Positions 18,137 to 27,393 of a stretch of 64,000 nucleotides of DNA are shown here, in pieces. Under the pieces are notes generated by a model. It was given only the letters and a program-made list of their open reading frames with translations, ran no database searches and was not told the origin of the DNA. Each line of letters opens with the position of its first letter. The stretch's first letter is position 1. Source of the DNA: Ruminococcaceae bacterium KH2T8 (GTDB taxonomy: Bacteria; Bacillota; Clostridia; Saccharofermentanales; Saccharofermentanaceae). The position numbers were made by a program, and so were the translations under genes. The stretch covers positions 248,001 through 312,000 of the forward strand of contig FOIY01000002.1 in NCBI GenBank assembly GCA_900111435.1, in the 5' to 3' direction.

Positions 18137-18391
18137 GATCCTTTATAGTACTTCTGAGCGTATCGAGATGATCGAGGCACTCAGGATAGTAGATGAGGTA
18201 GTAGTTTATCAGAGTGCCGGTAATGAGGCTCTTTGAAGATCGATTTTGACATACTTGCTTTAGGAGAGGATCAAAAAAGCGAGAGATTTGATGAAGCCGT
18301 GAAGTGGTGCGAGGATCACGGACGCGATGTTGTAAGACTTAGAAGGACTAAAGGCATTTCATCTGCGGATATCAAGAAAGCAATCAGATAA
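18135..18391 (+). pseudogene. Remnant of a nucleotidyl (cytidylyl) transferase
   Basis: Directly after fic, two frames together read like the C-terminal two thirds of a TagD-like glycerol-3-phosphate cytidylyltransferase. The first is ILYSTSERIEMIEALRIVDE and onward to a TGA at 18234-18236. The second starts at 18236 with KIDFDILALGEDQ and runs through EAVKWCEDHG to RTKGISSADIKKAIR, ending with TAA at 18389-18391. Restoring one T in the TTT run near 18232-18234 joins them. The N-terminal nucleotide-binding part is missing, apparently truncated at the fic junction. Either decay or, for the frameshift alone, a sequencing error could explain it. Confidence 0.75.
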
Positions 18392-18446
18392 GCGTTTTAC
18401 TTGCCATAATTGTTTACAATTTAGTTTCATTTAACAGAAAATTTAT

Positions 18447-18475
18447 TTGACCTTTAGATAGCCCATTTATATATT
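18447..18475 (+). promoter_or_regulatory. Promoter of the giant pilin-like gene
   Basis: TTGACC (18447-18452), a 17-nt spacer and TATATT (18470-18475). The leader of about 60 nt contains a small hairpin (TCTTTGC pairing with GCAAAGG) that ends just before the ribosome site TTGGAGG (18531-18537). Confidence 0.75.
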
Positions 18476-18541
18476 AAAAATAAATAATGCTTTACAGGCA
18501 GTTGTCTTTGCGTGCGTTTAGGGCAAAGGATTGGAGGCCAT

Positions 18542-21500
18542 ATGAAGCTTAGAAGTTATGGAACAGAATATAGATATGCTAAGGATAGACGCGGGAGTCG
18601 CCGCGGCTTTTCATTAGTTGAGCTTATAGTAGTTCTTGCGATCATTGCGATACTTGCCTCGGTTGCAGCTTTCGGCATGGCCGGTTACCTTAAGAGGTCA
18701 AAGTACAATCAGAATTGCCAGAATGCTATAACCGTATATCAGGCCGCTCAGAATGCGATCTCTCAGAAGACTCTTAATGGTACTATCGATGAGTGGACAA
18801 AGCAGATGCTGTCCGCTACCGGTCAGGGCTTTGATGCAGAACTTATCTCGAATCTCGAAACTAACGGCAGTAACAGTGATTCAATACAGAAGAAAGCCGC
18901 TCTTACATATAATCCTAATGCATTAGACGGTTCAGAGGGCGAAAGGCTTCAGGGGCTGTTATCTTCCTATTTCTACGATCAGACTATCTTTAACGGTACG
19001 ATGACCGTAGTATTCGATGTCTATGCGATCAACAATAACGGTAATATCGAGTATTCCGCTAATGTTGATGCAACTTACTATTCATCTCAGAATGACACTA
19101 CCGGAAGATGGGATGCTGACTGCCTAGGCGATTCTTCCAATAAGCTCGAGGGTAATAATTCCTATGTGCTTCCGCAGATCACGCCTGACAGCTACAGAGC
19201 AGGTCAGAGCTTTGTCGGTTACTTTGACGGAAGTGAAGCTTCTATCACAGGTCCCGTTGCAGTTCCTTTCGATCAGAACGAGAGCGGATATGTATTTACA
19301 TTGAGAAACGGTGAGACCCTTGATCTTACGTGGGGTTTCTTTGATGATCCTGCTCATAATAAGAGCTTTACGGTAAAGCTCATCGATCAGGATGATCCGG
19401 ATAATTCAGTTGTTCTTACTATCGATGAGTCAGCGCTCATCTATAACCCTTCGGATGCTAATACACTCAATAATCCTCAGGCTCTTGCTTTCGCGACATC
19501 AAACGATAAGCTTCCTAATAATGCTTCTCTTTCTGCCGTTCAGCATGAGTATGTATCAGTTTCCGTATATAGTACTGATGCTAACAACAATATTACTTAT
19601 ACGATCGATAAGGATTATGTAGAAGGTGTTGCGAGCATCAAGGTAGGTGAGGGCGAAAGCGCAAAGCGTTATCTTTTCCCAATCAGGATTACCGAGGTTA
19701 AGGGCGACAGGAGAGCCATAATCCCTGAAGGTCTCCAGAACGGCTATACAACATATACGATCTCTCTTGATTGTATTATGAACAGGATCGATTACGTTAA
19801 TTACCCTACAGGTAATGCTGATCACGACAAGCTCTACAGCATCGACAGACTCTTTGGCACGACACCCAGGAATATCGCTGCTTATATGGAGGGAACAGGT
19901 CTTACTGCTTCCTTTGCTCAGCGAGCTTATGATGATCCTATCCACATGACAGGAACTGTCTATGATGGTCACACACGTTATGTCTATAACGATCTTTACG
20001 GTCAGGCTGCTCACGATACCGCTGAAAAGTGCGTAGTCAATACGCTCTTCAGTGATCTTGTATATGACAATTACGGAACTCGTATCGAAGGCAGCTTTAC
20101 TTCCGATGCAGGCGGTACGGCTCTGATCACGGCATACAGGCACCTTTCAAATATCAGGATAATCTCTGATCCCAATATCGTTATCGATTACAAGATCGCA
20201 CGTGACCTTGACTGGTATACACCTGCGAATACTTCTATCGATTCAGAAACCGGCGCTTCGATCACATCTGATCCCGTAAGCCAGGTTAGGGTATATCTTT
20301 CTTATGCTAATTCCGGGACTAACAGGACTAACCTCGGATACAACAATGCTACATGTCATTCTCCCGTAGAGAATAATCAGATGAAGGTCGTATCTTTCCC
20401 GGCACTTCACGAGCTCTATCAGAACAAGTCATTGTCATCTCTTTCTAATTCCGAAGGTGACGATGCATACATCTATGCGATAAATTCCGTTCAGATGCGT
20501 GCTGCTTCTTTCTATTATGTCTTCGCGAATGACTCCGCAAAGTATGCGCTTTCTGATAAGGCTTTCGGTCTGATCTGTGAGAATAAGGGTACGGTCTATA
20601 ACATCTATGCTAATAACCTTAATCTTATTGTCGTAAATATAAAGGATGGTTCTGCTAGTGATTACACCGGTACATCTCAGGAGGCATGTATCAGTCCTTC
20701 TAATGCTGTAAATATCGCTCTTAAGGGTACTAACTATCCTTTCAGCACTAAGATACTTGTAAATGGTCAGACAAAGACCGGTGGTATACCTCTTGGTGGA
20801 CTTATCGGAAAGAATAGCGGTACTATAGGTCTTCCCGGAGCAGGTATCTCTGATGGAATCAATACTATCAGGATGAGCAACTGCATCGTAATGAACTCCT
20901 TGTATTGGTCAATTTATGATCCCGGTAGCAATGATTACAAGCCGAAGAAGCCGGTTGGCGGTATTATCGGACTTAATAGTACGGGAGCTCAGACATACGG
21001 CCTTCTTGAAGTTCGCGGATCATTTGTGGTAATCGGACGAGACAAGGTTGGCGGCATAATGGGCCAGACCTTAGCTAGTGTTGGTGCACGTCTTGTGGTC
21101 GATGGTACTCCGTTCGGCGATGCTGAGTTCAACCTTCCTGTTAATGGCATTACAAACAATAACAGGATGTCCTGCGTTATAGCAGGTAAGAATACTCTTG
21201 GCGGAGCTATCGGACTTGTCGGCGCAGACCCTGATTCATCTGTCGGTGAAACAGCAGATGCAGACGTTGGATTTAACTGTGAGCAGGTTGAGATGCAGTT
21301 CGCTCTCTCAGAGCTTCAAAGAGATCCCGTTACAGGAGCTCTGATCTTCAGTGACAGAACTCAGGAAGGACACGATTACTTTAATATCGATGTTAACCTG
21401 CCTCAGTATTCTGTACTGTCTCAGGATGGTTCGTATCAGATAGAATCTGCCGGTGGTGCGATCGGTGTCATGAATGGCTGTAGAGGAGATTACCTGAGTG

Positions 21501-24500
21501 TAAGAGTCAGAAATGACGGTCAGATAGTCATAAATAACACAAGTAAGACCAATATTTATTGTGGTGGTGCAATCGGTGATGACAGAAATTCTACGACTGC
21601 AGTTGTATACGTAGATGTTGTTAACGGCGAGCATTCCCGCATCGGTTATAAGAATGACACTACAGGTCCTTGTAGTGCCGGTGGCGCATTCGGCCGAATC
21701 CTTCGTGATAATGTCAACACTATCGGTACCGACTCCGGATTGATCGTAGTTAATGTTGTGAATAACGGTACGATTATTGCCAGAAAGCAGGATGGTAATG
21801 GTGACGGTACCGGCGGAGCTGTAGGCCTTATCTATGTTAATAAGACTGATCATCGTTTCAATCTTGAACTTAATTGCGTTATTAATACAGGTTCAAAGAT
21901 TATCTGCACCGGAGGTCCTGCAGGTGGTGCGATCGGTTATCTTAGAGGTATCAAGACAGGTTCTCTTATTGGTGATATAGCTGTTACATCTGGTGTTAAC
22001 AGTAATTCTTCTGTTTCTCCTTTGATCAGAGGTACTTCTGATATCGGTGGCGCGATAGGTAGGGTACATGCGTATAGTCCTATGAAGCCTACTGATCGTG
22101 AGACTGCGATAACTGTTGATTTTACGGCTGCTGCTTGTGAGATCACTTCTTCTCTTACAAGTGGTGACGGTACTATCGGTGGTGCTGTAGGAAGACTTTA
22201 TGAACTCAACAACTACCAGCAGGATGTACCTGTTATCGTACATCTCGGCTCTTCTCTTATCGGTAAGGATGGCCTTAATCGTATCGGCGGCGGTATTGGC
22301 GAGAACTCTATGTGTAATTCCAATTATCCTCTAACGGTTACGATCGATGGCAGCGGCAAGGTATTTGGTAACGATTGTATAGGAACGGGTATCGGATACA
22401 ATACTTCTACCTTCAGCGGTGATATCACGACTGTCATGTCCGGTAATGCCGAGATCAGCGGTGCAGGTAATGTCGGCGGTATCATCGGTTCAAGCAATAA
22501 GAATACTAAGCAGTTAGACGGAACTTTAACTGCTACACTTAATGACAATGCCAAGGTCCACGGTACATTGAATGTTGGCGGCGGCATCGGATATGATAAC
22601 TATGTCATAAACGGTAACATGACAATTGCTGTTAATGGTTCTTCTGAGATCTATGCTGATTCTACCAACGGACAGTATGTCGGTGGAGCTATTGGATACC
22701 TCAATAATAGTATGAATGGTAACATTACAGTTACTACTTCAGCTGATACTAAGATCTACGGTACTGATTATGTAGGTGGAGCTGTCGGTAAGAATGTAAG
22801 TTGTTCTGTATTTGGCTATATCACAACAACGATCGACGGAAGTATCGAAGGTGATGAATATGTCGGTGGAGCTGTAGGAAGTAACGGTAAGAAACTGGAT
22901 GGTACGATCACTTCTACCATTAACGGTTCTATCAGCGGAACTGCTTATATCGGTGGTGCTGTCGGAATCAGTGAAGGTGAGAGTATTAACGGCGAGATCA
23001 TCGCAACCGTAGCGGGTCCTATAACAGGCTCTTCTGATTATATCGGCGGAGCTATCGGACGCAATAACAAGCCGGTTAATAATTCCATTACTACTACGAT
23101 CAGTGCTGAAGTTTCAGGTAATGACTATGTAGGTGGTGTAATCGGATATAACGGCTCTACAGTTTCAAGCGCTCTTTATTCTGATCTTAATGCTGATACG
23201 ATAATCAAAGGTCAGAATAATATCGGTGGTGTTATAGGTTATAACGTTGGAACTGTTTTCGGTACGATCACAGCTGCTCTAAAGGCTACTGCTTACATCG
23301 ATGGTCACGACAATGTCGGCGGTGCGATCGGTGATAACGAATCTACTCTTAATCAAGCTGTAAGCGTATCCTTTATCGGATCTTCCTATATTGATGCTCA
23401 TGATAATGCAGGTGGTGCTATCGGTTACAGCAATAAGGAGATCGGTCATTCCGTTACTACTACGATGTCCGGCACTTCCTACATTAAGGGCAATAACAAG
23501 GTCGGCGGAGTTATCGGTCTTAGCAATAAGAACGTCAGTGCTGCATTGAACTGCACGATGTCCGGTTCTGCCTGCATTGACGGTAATGATTCCGTAGGAG
23601 GTATCATCGGTGATAACGGTGCTACGGTCTCCAGTGCTCTTGGTATCACGTTGTCCGGCAGAGCTCATGTCGGAAGCGAAACAACACTCGGAACTAAGGT
23701 CGGCGGAGCTGTCGGCTACAACAGAGCTGCCTTGAGTGGTGGTGCGAGTGCTACTATCGCATACCAGTCTTATGTTGCAGGTGATAATGATGTCGGCGGT
23801 GTTATCGGACTTGATGACGGTAATGCATCCGTATCAGTTACCATCTCCTGTAATGATGCTGTTCGCGGTAAGAGCTGTATCGGCGGTGCTATCGGTAGAG
23901 TAGGTAGCAGTGCTTCTCCTACGATCAGTTCTGCAAGCGTAACGGTTAACAGAGCTGCAAGGCCTGTTAAGCAGCTTAATAGTGTTACTGATGCTTATAT
24001 CGGTGGTGTTATCGGACAGGTCAACCAGGGTACTGTTAATAATATCAGCCTTGGCGGTAGCGGATCTACAGTTAATCTTTCTAACTATATGTCATCCGGT
24101 ACAACAACAGCATATCCTGCCGGCAGAAGTTACTATAATTCTATAGCTGTTTGTGGTGGCGGAAATAACATTGGCGGACTTATCGGTTCTGTGCAGGGAA
24201 GCGGTAAAGTTATCAACATGTCAGTTGATACCCTTGGTCTTTGTGTATTTGCTACTGATACTTCAACTTCTTGTGTTGGCGGGTGGATAGGAAGTTGCTA
24301 TGGTCAGTTAGGAACAGCTGCGAATTCAAAGTCTGATTACCAGGTTGAAACAGTTAAGGTCGTCTATACTCAGAATCACACAGTAGGCGGCTTCTGTGGA
24401 AAGATTGGAGCTTCAACTTCAACTGCTTCAGAGAAGAATAATATCTATGCCAATATTAATGTTACCCTTAACGGTTCTAATGTAAACGGAACATACAATG

Positions 24501-26710
24501 TTGGTGGAATTATCGGAATGTTGGATGGGGCTAAGATCTATGGAGATCTGATCATTAATCTTACAAATAACACCAGACTTGGCGATTATAATGGTAGCTA
24601 TAATAACGGTGTATTGAGTACACCAAACTGTATCTGCATTGACGTTGGCGGTGTGGTTGGTTATGTGACTGATAAGCCTCAGTTTGAAGCAGGCAAAATA
24701 GCTGTTGAATTTACTAATAATAGCGTTATCTTTGCCGGCGGCGACGGTAGTCCTTATCGTGATATCGGTGTCGGTGGTGTATTCGGAAGTATCGGAAGTG
24801 ACGATGATTCCAATTCTGCTAAGCAGAGCCTGCCCAGAGTCGGTGTTGCTTATGATGATAGCCGCAGTTATAGCACACGTGCAGCTGATATGGGTGATTC
24901 TAGCAGATATATATCTGTTGTAAGTGATTCTTCAAGTCCTTGTATTATAACGAAGAGCACCTTTGCAGGTGGTGTCATCGGCCTAATAAAGAGTGGAAGC
25001 ATAAGTTATGCATATTCTACTGCTGTTATCTATAGTGAGTCTGGTAATGCTACAGGCGGCTTTGTAGGAAAGATGATCAAAGGTTTCATTACTCATTGCT
25101 ATTGTGGCGGTCATACTGTCGGCGGTCAGTATGCAACAGGTTATGATAATGTTGTTGGTTATAACAATGTTGGAGGTTTTATAGGTTGTTATGGTAACAA
25201 TCTTGTTAATAATTCTAATAGCAATGATAATCTTAGAGCAGGTTATATCGATTTCTGCTATTCTACTGCTTCTGTCAGAGGTAATCAGAACGTTGGAGGC
25301 TTTGTTGGTAATAGCGAGGTTACAACCGGGACATTATCTGATTATGGCATGGTAAATACTTGCTACTGTACCGGTAGAGTTACAGCTAATACAACAGCAT
25401 CGGTCGGTATATTTGCCGGATATGTTTATGATAGAGATTGTTTCCAAAATACGCCTGGTCCTGGTACTCAAGGAATTAATAACTACGCTTTAAGTTACTA
25501 TAACAGCAATACCAGTTTACGAAGGATAGGTCAGTTTGAGTTCTTCGGTGGAAATAGTACTTCAAATTTAAATGTCTATCAGGGCGTTATAGAATTTGGA
25601 ACTGCCAGTGCCATCAATAGGAGCACCACTTATTCTGCTACTCCTTATGATTCTTACCTTAGTGGTGGCAATGCCAGTGTATCTTTCCCGTATCGTGCTT
25701 TTGTAGGCGGTACGCATGTTGGAGATTGGCCTTTGCTTCAGGGCGGTACTAACCTCACGTCTTCAAATACGACAATAACGCTGTCTTATTCAACTATTGA
25801 ATACAATGGATCTCCGATTGAGTTCTCAGAGGATGAGTTGACTGTTGTATATACGAATCGTCGTGCTGTTACTCTTGTTCGCGACAGTGATTATGAAGTT
25901 AACTACATTGATAATGATCATGCGGGTACTGCTACGGTTCAGATAACAGGAATCAACGGCTATGCAGGAACGCTCACTAAGACGTTCGAAATTACAGCCA
26001 TAGATATATCAAATGCTGAGATCGTCTTTGATACGGACCTTACTGTTGATGAGCCTACGATGGAGTACACAGGATTGGCTGTTGAGCCTCAGGTAGCATC
26101 TATAACTTATAATGGTATGACGTTGGTAGCAGGTCAGGATTATGACATAAGCTACGACAATAATACTAATCCTACAGCTGAGGCAGTTGTTACGATCACC
26201 GGTCGTGGCAATTATCAGGGTGCAATCTCCTGGACATACAAGATCGTAAGACCTCTTACGGATGAAGGTATTACGGTAGTGATTCCTGACGGACCTTATG
26301 ATCTTGATGCGGATGGTAATATCATCCCTAAGGATGGTCTCATTGTAAGCGCAGAGGATGGCGTTGAGCTCGTTGCAGGTCAGGATTACACGATCCAATA
26401 TCTGACAACAGAGAATGCAGGCGAGGGTAATATCGTTATTACTGGTATCGGTAATTACACAGAGTCTCGCGTTTACACGATAGCGATCGCACTTCCGCCC
26501 GAGGATCCGAATTCGGATCCGGCTGACCCGGTTGATCCGGAACCTGAAAATCCGAATGCCAACAATGGAACCGATGAAGGAGGATCAGGCGGCGAGTCCG
26601 ATGATCAAAATTCTGGTACTAATGAGGACTCTGATACCTCAAATGACCAGACGGATCAGCAGGGAACTGAAGATAATGGTTCTCAGCCGGAAGGAACTCC
26701 CGATCCTTGA
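18542..26710 (+). CDS. Giant modular type IV pilin-like surface protein
   Basis: 2722 residues from ATG 18542 (GGAGG upstream; a GTG 30 nt earlier lacks a site). N-terminus: basic leader, then RRG|FSLVELIVVLAIIAILAS, a textbook class III prepilin site with Glu at +5, and the amphipathic pilin helix. Residues about 60-750 are a Ser/Asn/Asp-rich region without recognised domains. Residues about 750-2250 hold some 40 xGGxxG (GLUG-like) repeats, at an almost regular 29-32-residue period between about 1380 and 1755, suggesting a beta-solenoid. Residues about 2410-2650 hold about three Ig/MBG-like modules (YxG, GQDYxISY, ITGxGNYxG). The last 70 or so residues are acidic and disordered. There is no LPXTG, SLH or choline-binding anchor, so retention through the pilus helix is inferred. 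It has its own promoter and terminator, immediately before the pilus assembly genes. Likely role: pilus-borne adhesin. Confidence 0.93.
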   Translation: MKLRSYGTEYRYAKDRRGSRRGFSLVELIVVLAIIAILASVAAFGMAGYLKRSKYNQNCQNAITVYQAAQNAISQKTLNGTIDEWTKQMLSATGQGFDAELISNLETNGSNSDSIQKKAALTYNPNALDGSEGERLQGLLSSYFYDQTIFNGTMTVVFDVYAINNNGNIEYSANVDATYYSSQNDTTGRWDADCLGDSSNKLEGNNSYVLPQITPDSYRAGQSFVGYFDGSEASITGPVAVPFDQNESGYVFTLRNGETLDLTWGFFDDPAHNKSFTVKLIDQDDPDNSVVLTIDESALIYNPSDANTLNNPQALAFATSNDKLPNNASLSAVQHEYVSVSVYSTDANNNITYTIDKDYVEGVASIKVGEGESAKRYLFPIRITEVKGDRRAIIPEGLQNGYTTYTISLDCIMNRIDYVNYPTGNADHDKLYSIDRLFGTTPRNIAAYMEGTGLTASFAQRAYDDPIHMTGTVYDGHTRYVYNDLYGQAAHDTAEKCVVNTLFSDLVYDNYGTRIEGSFTSDAGGTALITAYRHLSNIRIISDPNIVIDYKIARDLDWYTPANTSIDSETGASITSDPVSQVRVYLSYANSGTNRTNLGYNNATCHSPVENNQMKVVSFPALHELYQNKSLSSLSNSEGDDAYIYAINSVQMRAASFYYVFANDSAKYALSDKAFGLICENKGTVYNIYANNLNLIVVNIKDGSASDYTGTSQEACISPSNAVNIALKGTNYPFSTKILVNGQTKTGGIPLGGLIGKNSGTIGLPGAGISDGINTIRMSNCIVMNSLYWSIYDPGSNDYKPKKPVGGIIGLNSTGAQTYGLLEVRGSFVVIGRDKVGGIMGQTLASVGARLVVDGTPFGDAEFNLPVNGITNNNRMSCVIAGKNTLGGAIGLVGADPDSSVGETADADVGFNCEQVEMQFALSELQRDPVTGALIFSDRTQEGHDYFNIDVNLPQYSVLSQDGSYQIESAGGAIGVMNGCRGDYLSVRVRNDGQIVINNTSKTNIYCGGAIGDDRNSTTAVVYVDVVNGEHSRIGYKNDTTGPCSAGGAFGRILRDNVNTIGTDSGLIVVNVVNNGTIIARKQDGNGDGTGGAVGLIYVNKTDHRFNLELNCVINTGSKIICTGGPAGGAIGYLRGIKTGSLIGDIAVTSGVNSNSSVSPLIRGTSDIGGAIGRVHAYSPMKPTDRETAITVDFTAAACEITSSLTSGDGTIGGAVGRLYELNNYQQDVPVIVHLGSSLIGKDGLNRIGGGIGENSMCNSNYPLTVTIDGSGKVFGNDCIGTGIGYNTSTFSGDITTVMSGNAEISGAGNVGGIIGSSNKNTKQLDGTLTATLNDNAKVHGTLNVGGGIGYDNYVINGNMTIAVNGSSEIYADSTNGQYVGGAIGYLNNSMNGNITVTTSADTKIYGTDYVGGAVGKNVSCSVFGYITTTIDGSIEGDEYVGGAVGSNGKKLDGTITSTINGSISGTAYIGGAVGISEGESINGEIIATVAGPITGSSDYIGGAIGRNNKPVNNSITTTISAEVSGNDYVGGVIGYNGSTVSSALYSDLNADTIIKGQNNIGGVIGYNVGTVFGTITAALKATAYIDGHDNVGGAIGDNESTLNQAVSVSFIGSSYIDAHDNAGGAIGYSNKEIGHSVTTTMSGTSYIKGNNKVGGVIGLSNKNVSAALNCTMSGSACIDGNDSVGGIIGDNGATVSSALGITLSGRAHVGSETTLGTKVGGAVGYNRAALSGGASATIAYQSYVAGDNDVGGVIGLDDGNASVSVTISCNDAVRGKSCIGGAIGRVGSSASPTISSASVTVNRAARPVKQLNSVTDAYIGGVIGQVNQGTVNNISLGGSGSTVNLSNYMSSGTTTAYPAGRSYYNSIAVCGGGNNIGGLIGSVQGSGKVINMSVDTLGLCVFATDTSTSCVGGWIGSCYGQLGTAANSKSDYQVETVKVVYTQNHTVGGFCGKIGASTSTASEKNNIYANINVTLNGSNVNGTYNVGGIIGMLDGAKIYGDLIINLTNNTRLGDYNGSYNNGVLSTPNCICIDVGGVVGYVTDKPQFEAGKIAVEFTNNSVIFAGGDGSPYRDIGVGGVFGSIGSDDDSNSAKQSLPRVGVAYDDSRSYSTRAADMGDSSRYISVVSDSSSPCIITKSTFAGGVIGLIKSGSISYAYSTAVIYSESGNATGGFVGKMIKGFITHCYCGGHTVGGQYATGYDNVVGYNNVGGFIGCYGNNLVNNSNSNDNLRAGYIDFCYSTASVRGNQNVGGFVGNSEVTTGTLSDYGMVNTCYCTGRVTANTTASVGIFAGYVYDRDCFQNTPGPGTQGINNYALSYYNSNTSLRRIGQFEFFGGNSTSNLNVYQGVIEFGTASAINRSTTYSATPYDSYLSGGNASVSFPYRAFVGGTHVGDWPLLQGGTNLTSSNTTITLSYSTIEYNGSPIEFSEDELTVVYTNRRAVTLVRDSDYEVNYIDNDHAGTATVQITGINGYAGTLTKTFEITAIDISNAEIVFDTDLTVDEPTMEYTGLAVEPQVASITYNGMTLVAGQDYDISYDNNTNPTAEAVVTITGRGNYQGAISWTYKIVRPLTDEGITVVIPDGPYDLDADGNIIPKDGLIVSAEDGVELVAGQDYTIQYLTTENAGEGNIVITGIGNYTESRVYTIAIALPPEDPNSDPADPVDPEPENPNANNGTDEGGSGGESDDQNSGTNEDSDTSNDQTDQQGTEDNGSQPEGTPDP
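22676..23815 (+). repeat. Near-regular tandem repeats of about 90 nt in the giant gene
   Basis: xGGxxG coils begin near 22676, 22771, 22859, 22949, 23039, 23129, 23219, 23312, 23405, 23499, 23591, 23698 and 23791, so the protein period is about 29-32 residues. Each unit has a GG(A/V)(I/V)G turn, a variable stretch, then alternating Thr/Ser/hydrophobic residues. The DNA copies are diverged, so recent duplication is unlikely. Confidence 0.8.
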
Positions 26711-26742
26711 TAGCATTTAATGACTCAGGAAACTGAAAAATG

Positions 26743-26776
26743 AAGGACGTGCAGTTTATCTGCACGTCCTTTATAT
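26743..26776 (+). terminator. Terminator of the giant pilin-like gene
   Basis: AAGGACGTGCAG (26743-26754) pairs with CTGCACGTCCTT (26760-26771), followed by TATATA. Confidence 0.85.
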
Positions 26777-26867
26777 ATAATTTAAAACAAATTTAACATT
26801 TTAGATAGTACACGAAAACATAATTTTGATATTCTAAAAACAGTAGAACGGCAAAGAGGTATCTGCT

Positions 26868-27362
26868 ATGACTGATGATAAGCCCGAAAAAGTCTTCGTT
26901 GAAGGCACTCAATTCTACAAAAAGAGTCCGATCACTCAGGTGATGAAATCGGCCCTTATCATCTTTGTCTGCTTTGTACTGCTGGCGGCTTTAGCTCTTT
27001 GGGCGGCAGCTGATGCGGGTGCAAGACAGGCATATAAGGAGGCTCGCGATATAAGGCGTGCACTTCGAATAGTAGGTACCGAATACTACGGAGAGATGTC
27101 GTCTATCTACGATCCTTCCAATGTTAACGGTATGGTTGACGGAGCGGATGTAAGGATAGCTGAGATCTCGACCAGGAACGGAGAAGTTATCCTTTATTCC
27201 TGGGACGATACTACGAACACTCCCTTACAGTTCGAGTATCGTAAAGGTCTTTACAGGGTGATCTACACCAACACTTCGGCGCAGGGGGGATTAGACGCGG
27301 AAGTTGAAGGTGATTTCAGAGTTTATTATTCATTCGAACTTTTAAAGTTTGAGGGTGAGTAA
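26868..27362 (+). CDS. Pilus-locus membrane protein of unknown family
   Basis: 164 residues, first gene of the assembly operon (AAGAGGT upstream). One membrane helix at about 25-47 (SALIIFVCFVLLAALALWAAA) runs straight into a charged helix (ARQAYKEARDIRRALRIVG). The rest is a small beta-rich domain (DVRIAEIS, EVILYSWDD, GLYRVIYTN, FRVYYSFELLKF). The helix-then-beta layout is pilin-like, but there is no prepilin cleavage motif before the helix. It may be a minor pilin-like or platform component. The gap to pilC is only 31 nt. I do not recognise a family. Confidence 0.8.
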   Translation: MTDDKPEKVFVEGTQFYKKSPITQVMKSALIIFVCFVLLAALALWAAADAGARQAYKEARDIRRALRIVGTEYYGEMSSIYDPSNVNGMVDGADVRIAEISTRNGEVILYSWDDTTNTPLQFEYRKGLYRVIYTNTSAQGGLDAEVEGDFRVYYSFELLKFEGE

Positions 27363-27393
27363 TAAATAATTTTTTTAAAGGCAGGGAACGTAA

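Noticed and set aside
18490-18541. Possible c-di-GMP (GEMM) riboswitch ahead of the giant pilin gene because of an AGGGCAAAG string
   Set aside because: The remaining conserved parts of that riboswitch are absent; the string lies 10 nt before the ribosome site and simply forms the 3' arm of a small hairpin.
22676-23815. CRISPR array suggested by the regular spacing of about 90 nt
   Set aside because: The units are coding, diverged at the DNA level, and lie inside one uninterrupted frame; there are no identical short repeats and no cas genes.
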